Of a DNA stretch of 64,000 nt, positions 42,781-55,343 are shown in pieces. The notes beneath the pieces were generated by a model. That model was not told where the DNA came from and ran no database searches. It saw only the letters and a list, made by a program, of their open reading frames with translations. The first letter of the stretch is position 1, and every line of letters starts with the position of its first letter. This stretch comes from Carnegiea gigantea. Its lineage: Eukaryota; Streptophyta; Magnoliopsida; Caryophyllales; Cactaceae. Made by a program: the position numbers and the translations under genes. The DNA lies in assembly GCA_029747015.1 (NCBI GenBank), contig JAKOGI010000342.1, forward strand, positions 87,501 to 151,500, in the 5' to 3' direction.

Positions 42781-44330
42781 TAGAGGGCCTTGAGGAACTC
42801 GTAGCTTATTGTTCTTGAAGGAAGCCCATCTTACAAAATGTATGACTCATGAGCTTGGGGTTCCCAGTGACTTCTTAGAAATCCTCATCTTCGTTATGGA
42901 GTTCCTGGATAAAATAAAATCCTAAGAGCCTCAAGTATATAGAGAATAGTATGTCTCCTTAGGAGAACATCGACCATCACATTTTTCTTACCATCCTTGT
43001 ACTTGCAAATAAAAGAGAAAATTTAGAGACATTCCACCTAGTTGGCATGCCTTAAGTTGGGCTTAACTTCTCCATTGATGTAAGACAAGACCTTATGATC
43101 TAAATGTATTATAAAAGGCTTTGGCTTGAGGTACTGATTCCAATAAGCGAGAGCCCAGATGCAAGTCAAATGTAGCTTAGGTAGTTGAGTTTAGGGCTAC
43201 TCAACTTCTTACTAAAATAAGCTAAGGGTGCTCAACTTGAGTGAGGATCACCCCTATGCTAATCCACTAGCAGCACAATTAACTTGAAATAAGAGCTTAA
43301 AAATTAGGAGGGACATGATGCGAGTCAAACATAGCTTATCTCTAATTGCCTCAAAGGCCTTTTGGGCAACCTTTATCCATACAAGAGAACCTTCTTCATG
43401 CACTTGGTCAAGGGAGCCATGATTAAGTTAAGGTCTTTGATGAATTTTGAGGGAGAATGATGTTAAGTTGTGCAAGCCTCCTACCTCCATGATAGAGTTA
43501 AACATAGGCCAAATTTTGAGGCTTTAATCTTGGACTCATCTACTTGGATGCCTCTTTCGAAATGACATAGCCAAGAAAAACAACTTGGGGTGAAAATAGT
43601 TCACATTAGTTAAGTCACATATAATTTTATTTGCCTCAAACAATGAAAGACATGAAAAGTTGCTCAGCATGAGATGCTTCATCATAGGTATACGCCAATA
43701 TATCATCATAATACACTATAACAAATTTATAAATGAAAGGCATTAGGACCTCATTCATAAGTCTCATAAAGGTACTGTGAGCTTTGGATAGACCAAATGC
43801 ACAGAAAGCCACTCATGTAACCCATACTTGGTCTTAAATGTGGTTTTTCCATTCATCACTTTACTTTATTCTAATTTGATCATCCTTCTAAGATCTATTT
43901 TGGAGAAGACCTTGGACTATACAATACATCAAGCACATCATCCAACTGCGGAATAGGGAATCTATACCTAATGATAATGTTGTTTATGGTGTCAGAGTTA
44001 ACACATACGGCAAGTCCAGTCTTTCTTAGCTACCAAAAATCTAGGAACCAAACAAGGACTCGAGCTTTCCATGATATACCTATGGTCATACAACTATTAG
44101 ACTAACCTTTGAAGCTCTTCATTAGAATTATACCTATAAGTTGACTTGTTTGACAATGGAGCACCCAATAAGAGATGAATTTGGTGCTCAATTCCTCTCA
44201 GAAGAGGGAGACCCAAGGTAAATAATTGGGGAATACATGCTCAAACTCTCTCAAGAGTGATTGAGTTATAGGATTTACGAGTTTCCTTCATCATTTGTGT
44301 TAATTCTACCAAGAACAAAAGAAATATAGG
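42781..44330 (-). pseudogene. Reverse transcriptase and RNase H region of the outer Ty3 element
   Basis: On the minus strand near 43740-43690 the RT catalytic block reads [20 protein letters not shown], with the YYDD box intact. Upstream the frame contains damaged RT fingers and palm sequence (about 44200-43800), and downstream (about 43500-42800) a degraded RNase H and connection region. Stops and indels occur every few dozen codons, so no long frame survives. Assignment rests on the catalytic block and on position between gag and integrase. Confidence 0.75.
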
Positions 44331-44899
44331 CTAACTCTTAATGGCTCTCCCTACCCATGTCTCACTTATGTAGAGGATTTTCTAACTTCCTTTCCAAGGT
44401 CTAAACCTATGATGTTTGGCTGGAGATAATGGGGTCACAGTGAGACTACGACCCTTATGTATGAATGCATATGTGTTAGCATGCCCGTCATGAATCACAT
44501 GATTATCATATAACCAAGGTCTGCCAAGTAATAATTAACCATGCATCCATAGGGAGGACGTTACATAATGCTTTACGACAATATAGACCAATAAAAATAA
44601 AATAATAGCTTGTTTGGAAATAGTTACCTCACCCTTTGAGCCATTGGAGAGTTTAGGGAGTTGGATGCACCTTAGTGGGCAATTATAGCTCGTCGATGAG
44701 TGCCATTAAGGTGACATTGGTACAACTTCATATATGAATGATTAGCTCTCATACTTAGCTTCTGATTGTAGACCTAGTGTCAAAGATTTGCTCCCTTTAG
44801 CTTGGCTCAAGGGGGACCTCTTTGACATCAAGAGCTCTTCAGATTACCAATAATTCACTGACATCTAGATTAATCAAAGTAAGATCCTCAGCCTTATAC

Positions 44900-45649
44900 T
44901 TTTCATCACATGCTGTCTCCTCAAGAGTTTATATCTCTTTCACCTCTCTAGTAGTGAGACTCTTTTTATTTGGACAGTATGCTTGAAAATGCCCATAGCT
45001 ATGATAATTGAAGTAATTCTTTCCTTCTAACCTATATGAGGTTAACTAGTAATTCTCTTACTCTTATCTAGGGCTTCAGTAGGGGTTGGGGTAGCTTCGA
45101 TCTTGGAGTAAGTAGTATACCCCTTCATACAAATGTAAGATTAATTTGAGAGGGGGTTTGGGTAGAGTTTCCTACCCTTGAGTTGCTTCTCAGGTTTAAT
45201 AGCTAGATTGCATACATCCTCAGATAAGAGCCAAGGTTGTAAGTCTACCTTTTTAGTAATGTTGGATTATAGACTCTTCATGAATCTAGCAATTCTAAGC
45301 CCAGACTCTGTATTCAAACCAACAGTCATTTAGAATTGTTCAAATCCCTAATATACTTTTCCATCTTGAGATTCTCTTAGCTAAAAGAAGTGATATTGAA
45401 GTACAACTCCTCCTTATAAAAAGACACCAAGGACCTCTTGTCTATATGCTTCTTTAGCTTTGACGATGTCTCAATCTTAGACATAGCTTCCCTTGCTTGA
45501 TTCCTCTTCAAGTCCTTATACCATGAGGATGCATACTCTTTTATCTTAAGAATAACCATCTTGAAGCATTTCTCATCATTGCACTTCTTACGTTAGATTG
45601 AACTCAATCTAGGTAGCTTTTGGAGTTGAGCTCCAGTTCAACCCGAAAT
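44900..45649 (-). pseudogene. gag, C-terminal part with mutated zinc knuckle (outer Ty3 element)
   Basis: The left half of a gag split by the inserted element. It reads KCNDEKCFKMVILKIKEYAS, SWYKDLKRNQAREAMSKIET and SSKLKKHIDKRS (about 45590-45420), a typical gag block. Near 45015-44955 the zinc knuckle reads NYFNYHSYGHFQAYCPNKK: both Cys of the first CxxC pair are Tyr, each a single G-to-A change, while the His and last Cys remain. The gag N-terminal half lies 9.7 kb away at 55344-55800. Confidence 0.82.
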
Positions 45650-46974
45650 GACGTCATGTTATGCCCTTTTATTATCTAGTATTTTTATAAGATAAATAAT
45701 TAAATGAGGATTTTAATATTTTTTCATTTATTTTGAAGCAATTAGAAAAATTTAGAAAAAATAAATAATTTACTCAATTAAGACTAAGAGTTGGATCAAG
45801 TTGAAGAAGAAAAGAGAGAAAAGAAAGAAAACCCAACTCAGTAGCTCAGTTAGGTGGGCCAAGTCACACACCCACCAACTGTCCTCATTTCCCTTAGTTC
45901 GGGCCTGTTTGTTTTCCTTGGCCCAATGGTCCATTGCTTCTCTAGAAGCCTAGCAAAGGTCACCAACCTTCCTCTTCTTTCTCCCCCTTCTCCATGGGCA
46001 TGTTCTTCTCAGCTTTGGCCCAACTCCATGACCCCTTTCACCTAGCCTTCCCCCTCTTACTTATTTGCCTAACGTGCAATGCACGTAACCCCCAACCCCT
46101 CTTTGTTTTAGCTTCTTGTCCTCCTTTTGCTACTGCGCTACCCACTGAAACTCGAGGAGCCCAACCCTCTTTTCTACGCATTCATCTTCTTCTTCACACC
46201 CAAAACTGTCCACGTCATTGCATCTCTTTATTTAGTGTTTTCTTTCTCCTCTCTCATTCACCATCATTAACATGATCATCATCATTTAGAAGTTACAAAT
46301 CTTGGACAAGACTTCAATTCGGGATTTAATGGGAGTACTCAAGAGCTAGGAGGGGGCTCATGTTCAAAAAGGCAAAAACAAGAGTAGCATAGCAGAGAAT
46401 AGGGTTTAATTTTTTGTTCTTTTCTAGTTTTCATTTTAGTTTTGAACTTTAAATTTGGTTCTCTAGATTCTAGAAATTGGTAATTTACTCAAGTTCTTGT
46501 TCAATTTAAGAGAGAGATTTAAGGCTTTCGAGTTGAATTTAATATGGATTTTTGGTTTAAGCGTTGCCCAATGTTTGCAATTCCCTTACTTCAATCTGCC
46601 ATACTTTGGTTTTTGATTGAAGATGTTCTTCCTATTCTTCATTACCTGGACACAAGCTAAATGCTTTAGGTAGTAAAGTTCCTCCATCTTTCTCATTTTT
46701 ACTAGATTTTAGAATGTCCATGCTTTGAATTGATTTGTGATAGGCCTAGTATTTCAAATTAGGGTCTGTATGTTGATGTCAGATTGATTGCAGTTTTCAT
46801 GAATGAATTCTATTTTGCTCTCTTGAAGTTCAATTCAATTGTAGATAGAGTTAGGCAATGAGTTGTTTTGGCTTTAATTTAGATTTCAAACACCATCCTT
46901 GGGGAGCAACCCTCAAGTGCTACAACTAAAACAATACGCGATTTAAAACTTAGGCTTTATACAAGCCGCACACA
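45650..46974 (+). repeat. 5' LTR of the Athila/Tat-like element
   Basis: It begins about 45650-45657 (TGACGTCATGTTATGCCC) and ends AGCCGCACACA before the primer site. It aligns with 53909-55343, including AAAATAAATAATTTACTCAATTAAGAC and GACTTCAATTCG blocks. The 3' LTR contains an extra segment near 55150-55250 (GGTTATGCTGGACAGCAATA) missing here. Confidence 0.82.
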
Positions 46975-46979
46975 TTTTT

Positions 46980-47000
46980 TGGTGCCTTTGCTGAGGATGG
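46980..47000 (+). other. Primer-binding site, tRNA-Asp type
   Basis: TGGTGCCTTTGCTGAGGATG resembles the TGGCGCCGTTGCCGGGGAT site of Athila/Tat elements, with four or five transitions or transversions. It is separated from the LTR end by a short T-run. Confidence 0.7.
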
Positions 47001-48530
47001 GTTTTTGGAATTGGTTTGGGTGTTAAATTAAGTCATAGTTTAGTCCATTGATTCATTTTTGTTTCTTTTCGTACTTTTTGATTTCAATTTTAATGGGTGT
47101 TTATTTAGTTTTAGTACTTTTAGTTTAGATTTCTTGTGTTCTTCTTTTTATTAGAGTTATATTTTGATTTTCTTTTGTTTAACTTTTGCTTTTAGTTAGT
47201 TTAGAGTTAATTTTCTTTGAAAAAAATTTAGAGCTGAAAAAGAACCAAAACAACAACTGTGAACACTCACAACCAATCTAAAACTAAGGATCCAATCAGA
47301 TCAGTGCAAGTTTTTTTTAAAAAAAATTTTCAAGCTTCTACTTTGTTTTTTTATGCTAATCTGGGATTGATTTTGAGACTATGAATTTTTAGTAGATTCT
47401 TAGGGATTTTAGAGTCATAGGGAATTTTTATGGAATTTTTAGGAATTTTTGGAATTTTCTATTATTTTTAGAAATAATTTTCTATTTTGAATTTCTTGCA
47501 CTTTTTGGGATGGAAAAAATTGAAAAATATATATGCATATTATTTGTGATTGTGTTGAATTTTCTATATAAATTGTTTTAAATTAAAAGTTTTATTTTCT
47601 GTTTAATTTTACTTTTAGCTTTTGTTTTTTTTTAGGTTTGTATTTTCTGTTTTTTTAGTGTGAAGAAATAAAAACAAATTGTCAAAATACTTGTGAGGTT
47701 GTGGGCATTGCATGATTGGATGGTTAGAGATAGAGAAAAAGACTTGCTAGGATTAAACCCATCCCTAAGAGAAATCTTGTTTTTCCCTAATATATCTGTT
47801 GATGTGGTGAGAATGAAATAAATTCCTTTTGCTTTAACTGATGCTGCTAAAAAATGGATGTATAGCTTGACTGCTAATTTTGTTTCTACTTAGGATAACT
47901 TTGTTAAGTTGTTCTTGAGAAAATATTTTTCTAATGCTAAGACAGTAAAGCTAAGGAATGAAATAATTTAGTTTGTTCAACTAGAAAGGGAATTATTTTG
48001 AAAATACTCAGATAGGCTCAAGAATTTGTTAGCCAGTGTCCTCATTATGGTTTATTGACCAAACGCATTTGTGCTAAATTATTTATGCAGGACTTGACCA
48101 ATGAACCCAAACCATGTTAGAGTCCATATGCCAAGATGGTTTTTTTTCTAAGAGCGCCACTGCTTCTTGGGAATTTTTAGAGGACTTAGCTGAGAAGACT
48201 ATGCATTGAAAAACCACTAGGGATGATAGTCTAAGTTGTTGGATTGCTAGGGGTGGAATGTATCCTATTTTAGATGTGAATCACTTAAAGTCTAAGATTG
48301 CAATCTTAGAAAATATGTTGAAGGAGTTATCTTTCAAACTCCCCAAACTTCTTAGACGTTTATGGTGTTTTGTTCTCACTATTAGGCCTTAGATCATACA
48401 TTGAGTTCATGTGCTTATTTTACTCACCAGTTATCTGCTAGACAGGAGCAAGTGACTAATGTACTACCAAGAGAGCCACTTGTGTTCCTAAGAAGGCTTT
48501 CTTAGTGTCAGATGCTAGTTCTATCATTTT
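47001..48530 (+). pseudogene. Leader and gag region of the Athila/Tat-like element
   Basis: Noncoding leader to about 47690, then gag remains. Broken frames at about 47810-48060 read IPFALTDAAKKWMYSLTANF, VKLFLRKYFSNAKTVKLRNE and FVQLERELF, matching the Athila/Tat gag pattern. Further on, SWEFLEDLAEKT-like and MYPILDVNHLKSKIAILENM (about 48250-48320) represent the gag C-terminal part. Stops are frequent (for example 47820, 47893, 47970). Confidence 0.72.
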
Positions 48531-49180
48531 TCATAAGATTTCAATGAAGTATAAGGACCCCAATTGCCTTACTATTTCTATAATCATAGGGGACCAGCTC
48601 ATTCATAGAGCTTTACTTGACTTAAGGGCCAAGTTAATTTGTTAACCTTTACTGAGCATAAGAGGTTAGGGCTGGGTGGGCTGAAACCTACCAAGATGGT
48701 CATCCAGCTAGGCGATGGATGGACTAGGTTGATTAGGGTTGTGGTAGAGGATGTGTTGATTAAGGTCGGTGAATGTATTTACCTAGTGGACTTTGTTGTG
48801 CATGAGACTTAGAAGGTGGGTAATGCTGCCAATCAAGTCCATGTTATTTTAGGGTACCCTTTCTTGGCCACTGCCAATACTCCTGCAGAAATGGCATGAT
48901 AAAATAGTTTTCTGGTAATATAACTTTGGAATTGAATATCTTTAATTTGCAAAGATATCCTTCTGGTTTTGAGGAAATGGAGACTGCTACACTTAATTGG
49001 GTAGAAGATTTTGTGTTTGATGATGAGTTTCTGGATACGATTGTTGCTGAGTATAAGTCCTTTCTAATTGATGATGAATGTGAATATGATGTGTTTGAAT
49101 TTAATGACTTGTACTCTACTACTGGCTATTTGATTGCTTTTGCTTCTGAGTCTAATGCCCTCCTACTTCTCTAAAATTGA
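48530..49180 (+). pseudogene. Protease and linker region of the Athila/Tat-like element
   Basis: The protease region reads ISMKYKDPNCLTISIIIGD, RALLDLRAKLI (Athila/Tat active site type, normally DLGA) and LGGLKPTKMVIQLGDGW, then VVVEDVLIKVGECIYLVDFV and HVILGYPFLATAN. The following open frame (48926-49174: MELNIFNLQRYPSGFEEMET, LNWVEDFVFDDEFLDTIVAE) is the linker usually found between protease and RT in this lineage. Gly of the active-site triad has become Arg. Confidence 0.7.
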
Positions 49181-49489
49181 AACCTCTTCCTGACTCTCTG
49201 AATTACTTATTTCTGGGACTCGATGAATCTTTACATGTGATTATTGCTTTTAACTTAGATCAGGACTGAGAGGAATAATTGATTTCTTTGCTTATAGAGA
49301 ACAAGGAGGCCAGAGGTTGGACTTTAGGGCATATCAAGGGTATTAGTACCTTTTTTGTGCAGCATAGAAAGGAAGTGCTTAAGAGGTTAGACCATATGAT
49401 TATTTATCCCATTTTTGATAGTTAGTGGGTTAGTCCTCTTTAAGTTATCCCTCAGAAGACTGTATTACAGTGATTAGGAATGACAAGAA

Positions 49490-50640
49490 TGACTTAGTTC
49501 CCACTCGAGTGCAACATGGGTGGTGTGTTGCATCAACTATAGAAAATTGAATGCTGCCACCAGGAAATATCATTTCCCACTTCATATGTTAGAGAGGTTA
49601 GTAGGACGTTTTCTATTGCCTTTAAAATGGATATTCTGGCTGTATCAAATCTCTTTTGCCCCTTAGGATTAGGAAAAGACTACTTCGACTTGTCCTTTCA
49701 GTACATATGCCTTTAGGAGAATGCTCCATGGACTTGCTAATGCTCATGTTACCTTTCAGAGGTGCATAATTTCTTTTTTTTCTCGAATTTAGTTGAACAT
49801 TGCATGAAAATTGTCAAGGATGATTTCTCGGTGTTTGGATCTTCCTTTGATGATTGCTTGTCTAATCTAAATAACATGATGCAAATGTGCAGGAAGGAAA
49901 ATTTGACTTTGAATTGGGTGAAATGTCACGTTATGGTGAAGGGGGGATGGTCTTCATTAGATCATGCTATTTCTTGAGGTGGGATTAAAGTTGATAAGGC
50001 TAGGACTGATTTGATTATTAATCTTCCTCCCTACTTGTGTGAAACAGGAAAGGTCTCTTCTTAGAGATGCTGGCTTCTATCACCATTTCATTAAGGATTT
50101 TAGTAGGATAGGTAAGCTTTTGACCAACCTTTTAGCTAAGGATGTGCCATTTCAGTTCTTTGAGAAGTGTCATACGACATTCACTAAGCTAAAAGAAGCC
50201 TTGACCTCTGGTCCTATTCTTTATCCTCCCATCTAGGGAGAGCCCTTTAAGCTAATACGTGACACATTTGATTATGCTGTTGGAGTTGTTTTAGAGCAAC
50301 GGGTTAATAAGAAGCACCATGTCATTTATTATGCTAGTCACAGTTTGATTGACGCCCAGCTGAATTATGCTATAACTGAGAAGGAATTTCTGGCTCTAAT
50401 TTTTAGTTTGAAGAAGTTGAGACCTTACTTGATTAGGTTTCATGTGATGGATTATACTGACCACACTACTCTTAAGCACCATCTTTCTATGAAGGATGCT
50501 AAGCCTAAGCTTGTGAGGTGGATCTTGCTTTTGTAAGAATTTGATTATGAGATCATATATAAGAAAGGTTATGAAAACCTAGTTGCTGACTAGTTGTTTA
50601 GGATCCCCTGTGGTAGAGAGCTTGGGTTCTATGTTTTTGA
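49490..50640 (+). pseudogene. Reverse transcriptase and RNase H of the Athila/Tat-like element
   Basis: RT starts near 49540 (RKYHFPLHMLERLVGR). It continues with TTSTCPFSTYAFRRMLHGLA and, after a frameshift, MKIVKDDFSVFGSSFDDCLS and LTLNWVKCHVMVKGG (49800-49950). The catalytic Asp pair (KDD, normally MDD) is kept. The connection region is DAGFYHHFIKDFSRIGKLLT. RNase H follows: FDYAVGVVLEQRVNKKHHVI, YYASHSLIDAQLNYAITEKE and LVRWILLL. Stops at about 49976, 50236 and 50536 break the frame. Confidence 0.85.
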
Positions 50641-50689
50641 ATGCTTTCATGATGAGTAATTGGATGTAGTTCACCCTAACCATTAGTAT

Positions 50690-51949
50690 GCTGACATTGT
50701 GAAGTACTCAATGTCTGGTAGGATTCCTGAGGGTTAACCTAAGAATGATAGGGATCGATTCTTCCACATTGTGAAATTCTTTATTCGGGATAACACTTAC
50801 TTGTTTAAGTATTGTTCTGACCAGGTCTTTAGCAGGTGTATTCCCAACCATGAGGTTAAGAGTGTCCCTTCATTCTGCCATAACCAAGCATTTCAATGGG
50901 TGAGACATAACAACTAAAGTTTGTCAATGTGATTTCTATTAGCCTACCTTGTTTAGGGATGCCTTTGAATATTACCAAAATTACCATAAGTGCTACCAGT
51001 TGGATAGGATTAGTAGGAGAGATTTGATGTCATTTAATCCCATTACTGTGGTGGAGATTTCTGATGTTTACTGTATCAACTTCATGGGATCATTTCATCT
51101 TCTTTTGGGAAAGAGTATATTTTGTTAGTTATAGACTATTTTTAAGTAGGTAGAGGTCATCCTTAGTAGGACCAATGATGCTAGAATGGCTATGAAGTTC
51201 CTTAGGGAGATCATTTTTGCTAGATGTGACATGCCACGGCTACATTAGTGATCAGGATACCCACTTTATTAGTAAATCTTTGATGCTTCACTGAGAAGGC
51301 ATTCTATACTCCATAAACTTGCTACCTCATATCATCCCCAGACTAATGGCTAGGTAGAAGTGTCGAATAAGATTTTGGAAAAGACTAGAAGCAGCAATAA
51401 AAAAGATTGGATCGACAAGCTTATAGATGCCTTATGGGCTTATAGGACGGCTTTTAAAACTACCTTAGGTATGTCACCTTATAGGGTTGTCTACGGTAAG
51501 CCTTGTCATCTCCCTATTTAGATTGAGCCCAGGGCTTATTAGGCTGTCAAGATCCTTAACTATGACTCGACTAAGGCTGTGGAGGAGCGGAGACAGTGAT
51601 TGAGTGAGCTCAAAGTGATTAGAGCTAAGGCATATAAGAGTGCTAGATCTTACAAGAAGAGGGTAAAGTTGTTTCATGACAGACATATTCTTCGGAAAGA
51701 GTTTACCCATGAATGAAAGTGCTCTTATATAATTCTAAGCTCCACCTTTTTCCAGGGGAATTGAGGTCGTATTTGACGGGTCCCTATGTTGTTTCTCATG
51801 TTTTTCCTTATGGTGCAATCAAGATACAGGATCTTGAGAGTGGTGCAAAGTTTAAGGTGAATGGCTCCAGGTTGAACCAGTTTTTAGAGCTACTAGGCAT
51901 AAAGGAAGTGCAGAGTCTAATACCACACGAGTCGATTTCTTACGAGTGA
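50690..51949 (+). pseudogene. Integrase of the Athila/Tat-like element
   Basis: Degraded zinc-binding region near 50870-51000, then core fragments (about 51080-51480), including [53 protein letters not shown] and VYGKPCHLP. The C-terminal part is open at 51713-51949: LLYNSKLHLFPGELRSYLTG, PYVVSHVFPYGAIKIQDLES and FKVNGSRLNQFLELLG, which is characteristic of Athila/Tat integrases. Many stops affect the core, so the enzyme is inactive. Confidence 0.84.
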
Positions 51950-53908
51950 TGTGCTACCCAGTTATTTCAAGTGTATCCAGCACCTGGCCTAATTTGATTG
52001 AGATTTCCTCCCTTTCTTGCTCTTTTTCTTATTGTTATTTTATTTTCTTTTTGTATATTAGGGTGCTTTTTCTTTTACTTTGCTTTCATGTATATGCTTG
52101 TATGTTTGAGTTTTATAGTCCTCTCCTTTTTCTATTTGAGTTTCATTTTTCTTTTTATATATTTGCTTTCTTTTTAGCTGTTTTTATGTTTCCTTTTACT
52201 TCATATGAGCACATTGTCTAATTTCGGTGTGGGGGTAGGGAAACTATATTTAAAAAAGGATGAAAAAATTGTAAGATTTAAAAAATTCTGAAAACATTTT
52301 TGCTTTATTTTTAGGGAATATGTGTTACTCTAACTGAGTGTGTTATGTTATATCTTAATTATTAGGTTGTACATAGATATTATGTTCATGATAAAACTTA
52401 GTCAAAAGTGTGATCTTTGTGTCTAGTGTTAACCCCAATATTTTTGATAGGAAGTTTCTTGACTTTGGTAGATTCCTATGAGATTTTTAGCCTTAAAGAC
52501 TAATTCATCATTTTAGTCTCATATTTTGCTTTCATGCATGTCTCTTCCATGATTATATCTCCAGAACTTGCTATGATTCTCTTCAAAATCACATTTAGCA
52601 TGTGCATTATGGTACTGCGATAAAGGAATTCTTTATTTTGTGAGCCACATAAGTCAAATTGTCATTTTGATTTAAGTGTTTTACCCTTTACTAAACCTTT
52701 GAGCCTTGACCATTTGCATTTATTGTGTACCCTTCATTTCAGCCCTGGATCTAAGCACATTTTATAGCTGAGCTAAGATCAGTGGAGCAACACTTGAATA
52801 TTCAGTGGGCAGCTTTTGGGTATTTTATGTAATTGATAGTTGATTTTGATTATATAGGTGCTGACTTATTGTGACCATTTGGAAAATGAGAAGTGTTGTT
52901 ACATGCCATTCATTCATTTTTCTTAATGAAAAAGAAAATAATAAACAGAGAAAACCAAAGAGCAAAAAGTGAAAAAAAAAATGATGAAAGAAAGTTAAGT
53001 TGAAAAAAATTGAGCAAATCTTATAAGAAAGGAGAAAAATGTTGTAAATAAGAGTGTTTAGCATGTGTTATTTTATATACTTAGTTTCGATCTTTATTGT
53101 TTCAACTCATTTCTAATGGTTGCATTTGAGGGATGTGTTCTTATTTTGTATCAAGAGATGAGAGTGTTTGATTGTTATAATTGTTGGAAATGTTGAGTTG
53201 CTTATTGGCTACTTCTCTTTTAACTCCTTATTTCCCAAATTGTGTGTCCCTCTACTAACCCTTTTAACTTTTAGCCCCGTTATAACCCTCTATAAACTCC
53301 TCTTGAATATCATGTTGCATTGTGCATTTAAGTAGTCGAGAATTGAGAATCCTAGAAATCATATGGTAGGTTGTATGATTGGGAAATGAATTGAGTGAAC
53401 CTTGTTGTATCTTAAACACATGAGCGGGAGTGTTCCACATGTCCCTAAAGTAAGGTTCTACTTGGTTGGGCTTGTACATATTTTCTAACTGAGATGAATG
53501 ATTGTGTATAGATATCATTAGTAGGAATTAAGATTTTCTTGATGTGTACATCATGTTTATATGTGATCTGATGCTTAGCTTACTTAAATAACTTGGTTGA
53601 TTGGAATGCGCATAGTTTTCTGCAGTGTTATATACATAATTTGAATAAAAATTAAAAAAAAAAGATTTTTTATCTTTTTCTTTTTGTCTTCCTTGAAGAT
53701 TTTTTAGGTATATCTTTTGCAAACCCTCAATAGGCCTTACTCATCCACTGAGGGACATAGGGGTTTAAAAGGCTTGTTGAACATGCTAAGTGCAATCGTG
53801 ATTCCTAAAAAGTGAGTTAGGATTTTATTTTTCTTTTTTTTTTGGGATTTTTCATCTTATTTTACCTAAGGACGAGCAAAATTTAGGAGTGAGATTATTG
53901 TTCAACAT
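51950..53908 (+). other. Noncoding 3' region of the Athila/Tat-like element
   Basis: No env-like ORF is supported. Just after pol, a T-rich region (52010-52200) ends in TTTCGGTGTGGGGGTAGGG at about 52223-52240, the purine-rich word that recurs in Athila/Tat 3' regions. The region closes with TAAGGACGAGCAAAATTTAG and GAGTGAGATTATT (53870-53900), the degraded 3' polypurine tract context. Between lies AT-rich sequence with short unsupported frames. Confidence 0.6.
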
Positions 53909-55343
53909 GAAATTATTTTATTTTATAGCCTTTTATTATCTAATATGTGCTTGAAATAAATAATTAAATTAGAATTTTAATATAGTTGTGTTTGCTCTGT
54001 AGGAATTGGAAAAATTTAAACAAAAATAAATAATTTGCTCAATTAAGACCAAGGGTCGGATAAAATTGAAGGTGAAAAGAAGGTAGAGAAAGAAAACCCA
54101 ACTCAACACCCTGGTTAGGCAGCCTAACTCATACACCCAATAGCTGCTCTCCTCTGCCTTACATCGGGCCTCTCTGTTTTCCTTGGCCTAGCGGTCCACT
54201 ACTTCTCTAGAAGCCCAGTGCAGGTGACTAGGCTTCCCCTCATTTCTCTTGCTCCTCTGTGGGCCTGTTCTTCCTAGCTTTGGCCTAACCCTATGGCTCG
54301 TTTCACCTGTCCTTTGCCTCTCACTTATTTGGCCAGTGTACGATGCACGTGATCCTTAATCCCTCTTTATTTAGTCTTCTCTTTTCCTTTTGCTACTGCT
54401 CTACCCAGTGAAACTCAAGAAGCCTAACCCCCTTTTTTGGCCTTTATCTTCTTCTTCACACATCCAAACCATCACTTCATTCCATCCCTTCATTTTTTTC
54501 CTCTTTCCTCTTTTAGTCACCATCATTACATCATCATCATTTTGGCAATTACAAATCTTGGGCAAGACTTCAATTCGAAATTCAATAGGAGCACTCAAGA
54601 GCTAGGAGGGGGCGTCTACTCAAAAAGGAGACGACAAGAGTAGCATGGCAGAGAATAGGTTTAATTTTTTTATGCTTTTTTAGTTTTCATTTTCCTTTTG
54701 AACTTTAGATTTGGTTGTCTAGATCCTAAAAAATTTATTACTCACTTAAGTTTTTGTTTAATTTAAGAGAGAGATTTTAGGCTTTGGAGTTGAATTAATC
54801 TAGGTTTTTGGTTTAAGGGTTGTCTGATGTTTGCAGTTCCCTTTCTTCGATTTGCAGTTGGTTTTTAACTGAAGATCTTCTTACTATTCTTCATTCCCTG
54901 GCTGTGACTTAAATACTTGAGGCAGTAAAGTTCCTCCATCTTTCTCCTTTTTCCTTAATTTCCAAAAGTCCATGCTTTGAATTGATTTGTGATACGCTTA
55001 GTATTTTGGATTATAGTTTGTTTGTTGATGTCAGATTGATCGTAGTTTTCATGAACTTATTTCCATTTTGCTGTCACGAAGTTAAATTTGATTGTAGATA
55101 GAGCTAGGTAATGAGTCGTTTGGACTTTCAGTTATATTTCCAATTTACGTTTTTACAAGTAACAAATTTAGGTTATGCTGGACAGCAATAACATTTTGGG
55201 TTAGCTACTTGTTTCATTGATATTAGAATGATAATCTTGATTAGCAGTATAATTTCATACACCATCCCTAAGGATCAACCCTCAAATGCTACAACAAAAA
55301 TTGTACACTTGCTGCTTAAAACTTAACCTTTATAAAAATCACA
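53909..55343 (+). repeat. 3' LTR of the Athila/Tat-like element
   Basis: It begins about 53909 (TGAAATTATTTTATTTTATAGCC) and ends AAAAATCACA at 55343. Outer-element gag resumes directly after it. The exact start is uncertain by about 10 bp. Confidence 0.8.

Larger units (their letters stand above)
45650..55343 (+). mobile_element. Athila/Tat-type Ty3 retrotransposon nested in the outer element
   Basis: Plus-strand LTR element of about 9.7 kb. The LTRs (about 1.3-1.4 kb) share TTTTATTATCTA, AATTTGGTTCTCTAGAT-like and CTAGGAGGGGGC words. The primer site TGGTGCCTTTGCTGAGGATG matches the tRNA-Asp type (TGGCGCCGTTGCC-like) that is typical of Athila/Tat lineages. Gag, protease, RT, RNase H and integrase follow in Ty3 order with Athila/Tat-like sequence, then about 1.9 kb of noncoding sequence before the 3' LTR. 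It sits in the gag of the outer element. The exact LTR edges and target duplication are not resolved; GTCA occurs at both sides but does not align with LTR ends. Confidence 0.88.

Noticed and set aside
51950..53908. env-like ORF downstream of Athila/Tat-like pol
   Set aside because: Only short AT-rich frames are present; none has a signal peptide plus transmembrane layout that I could defend.
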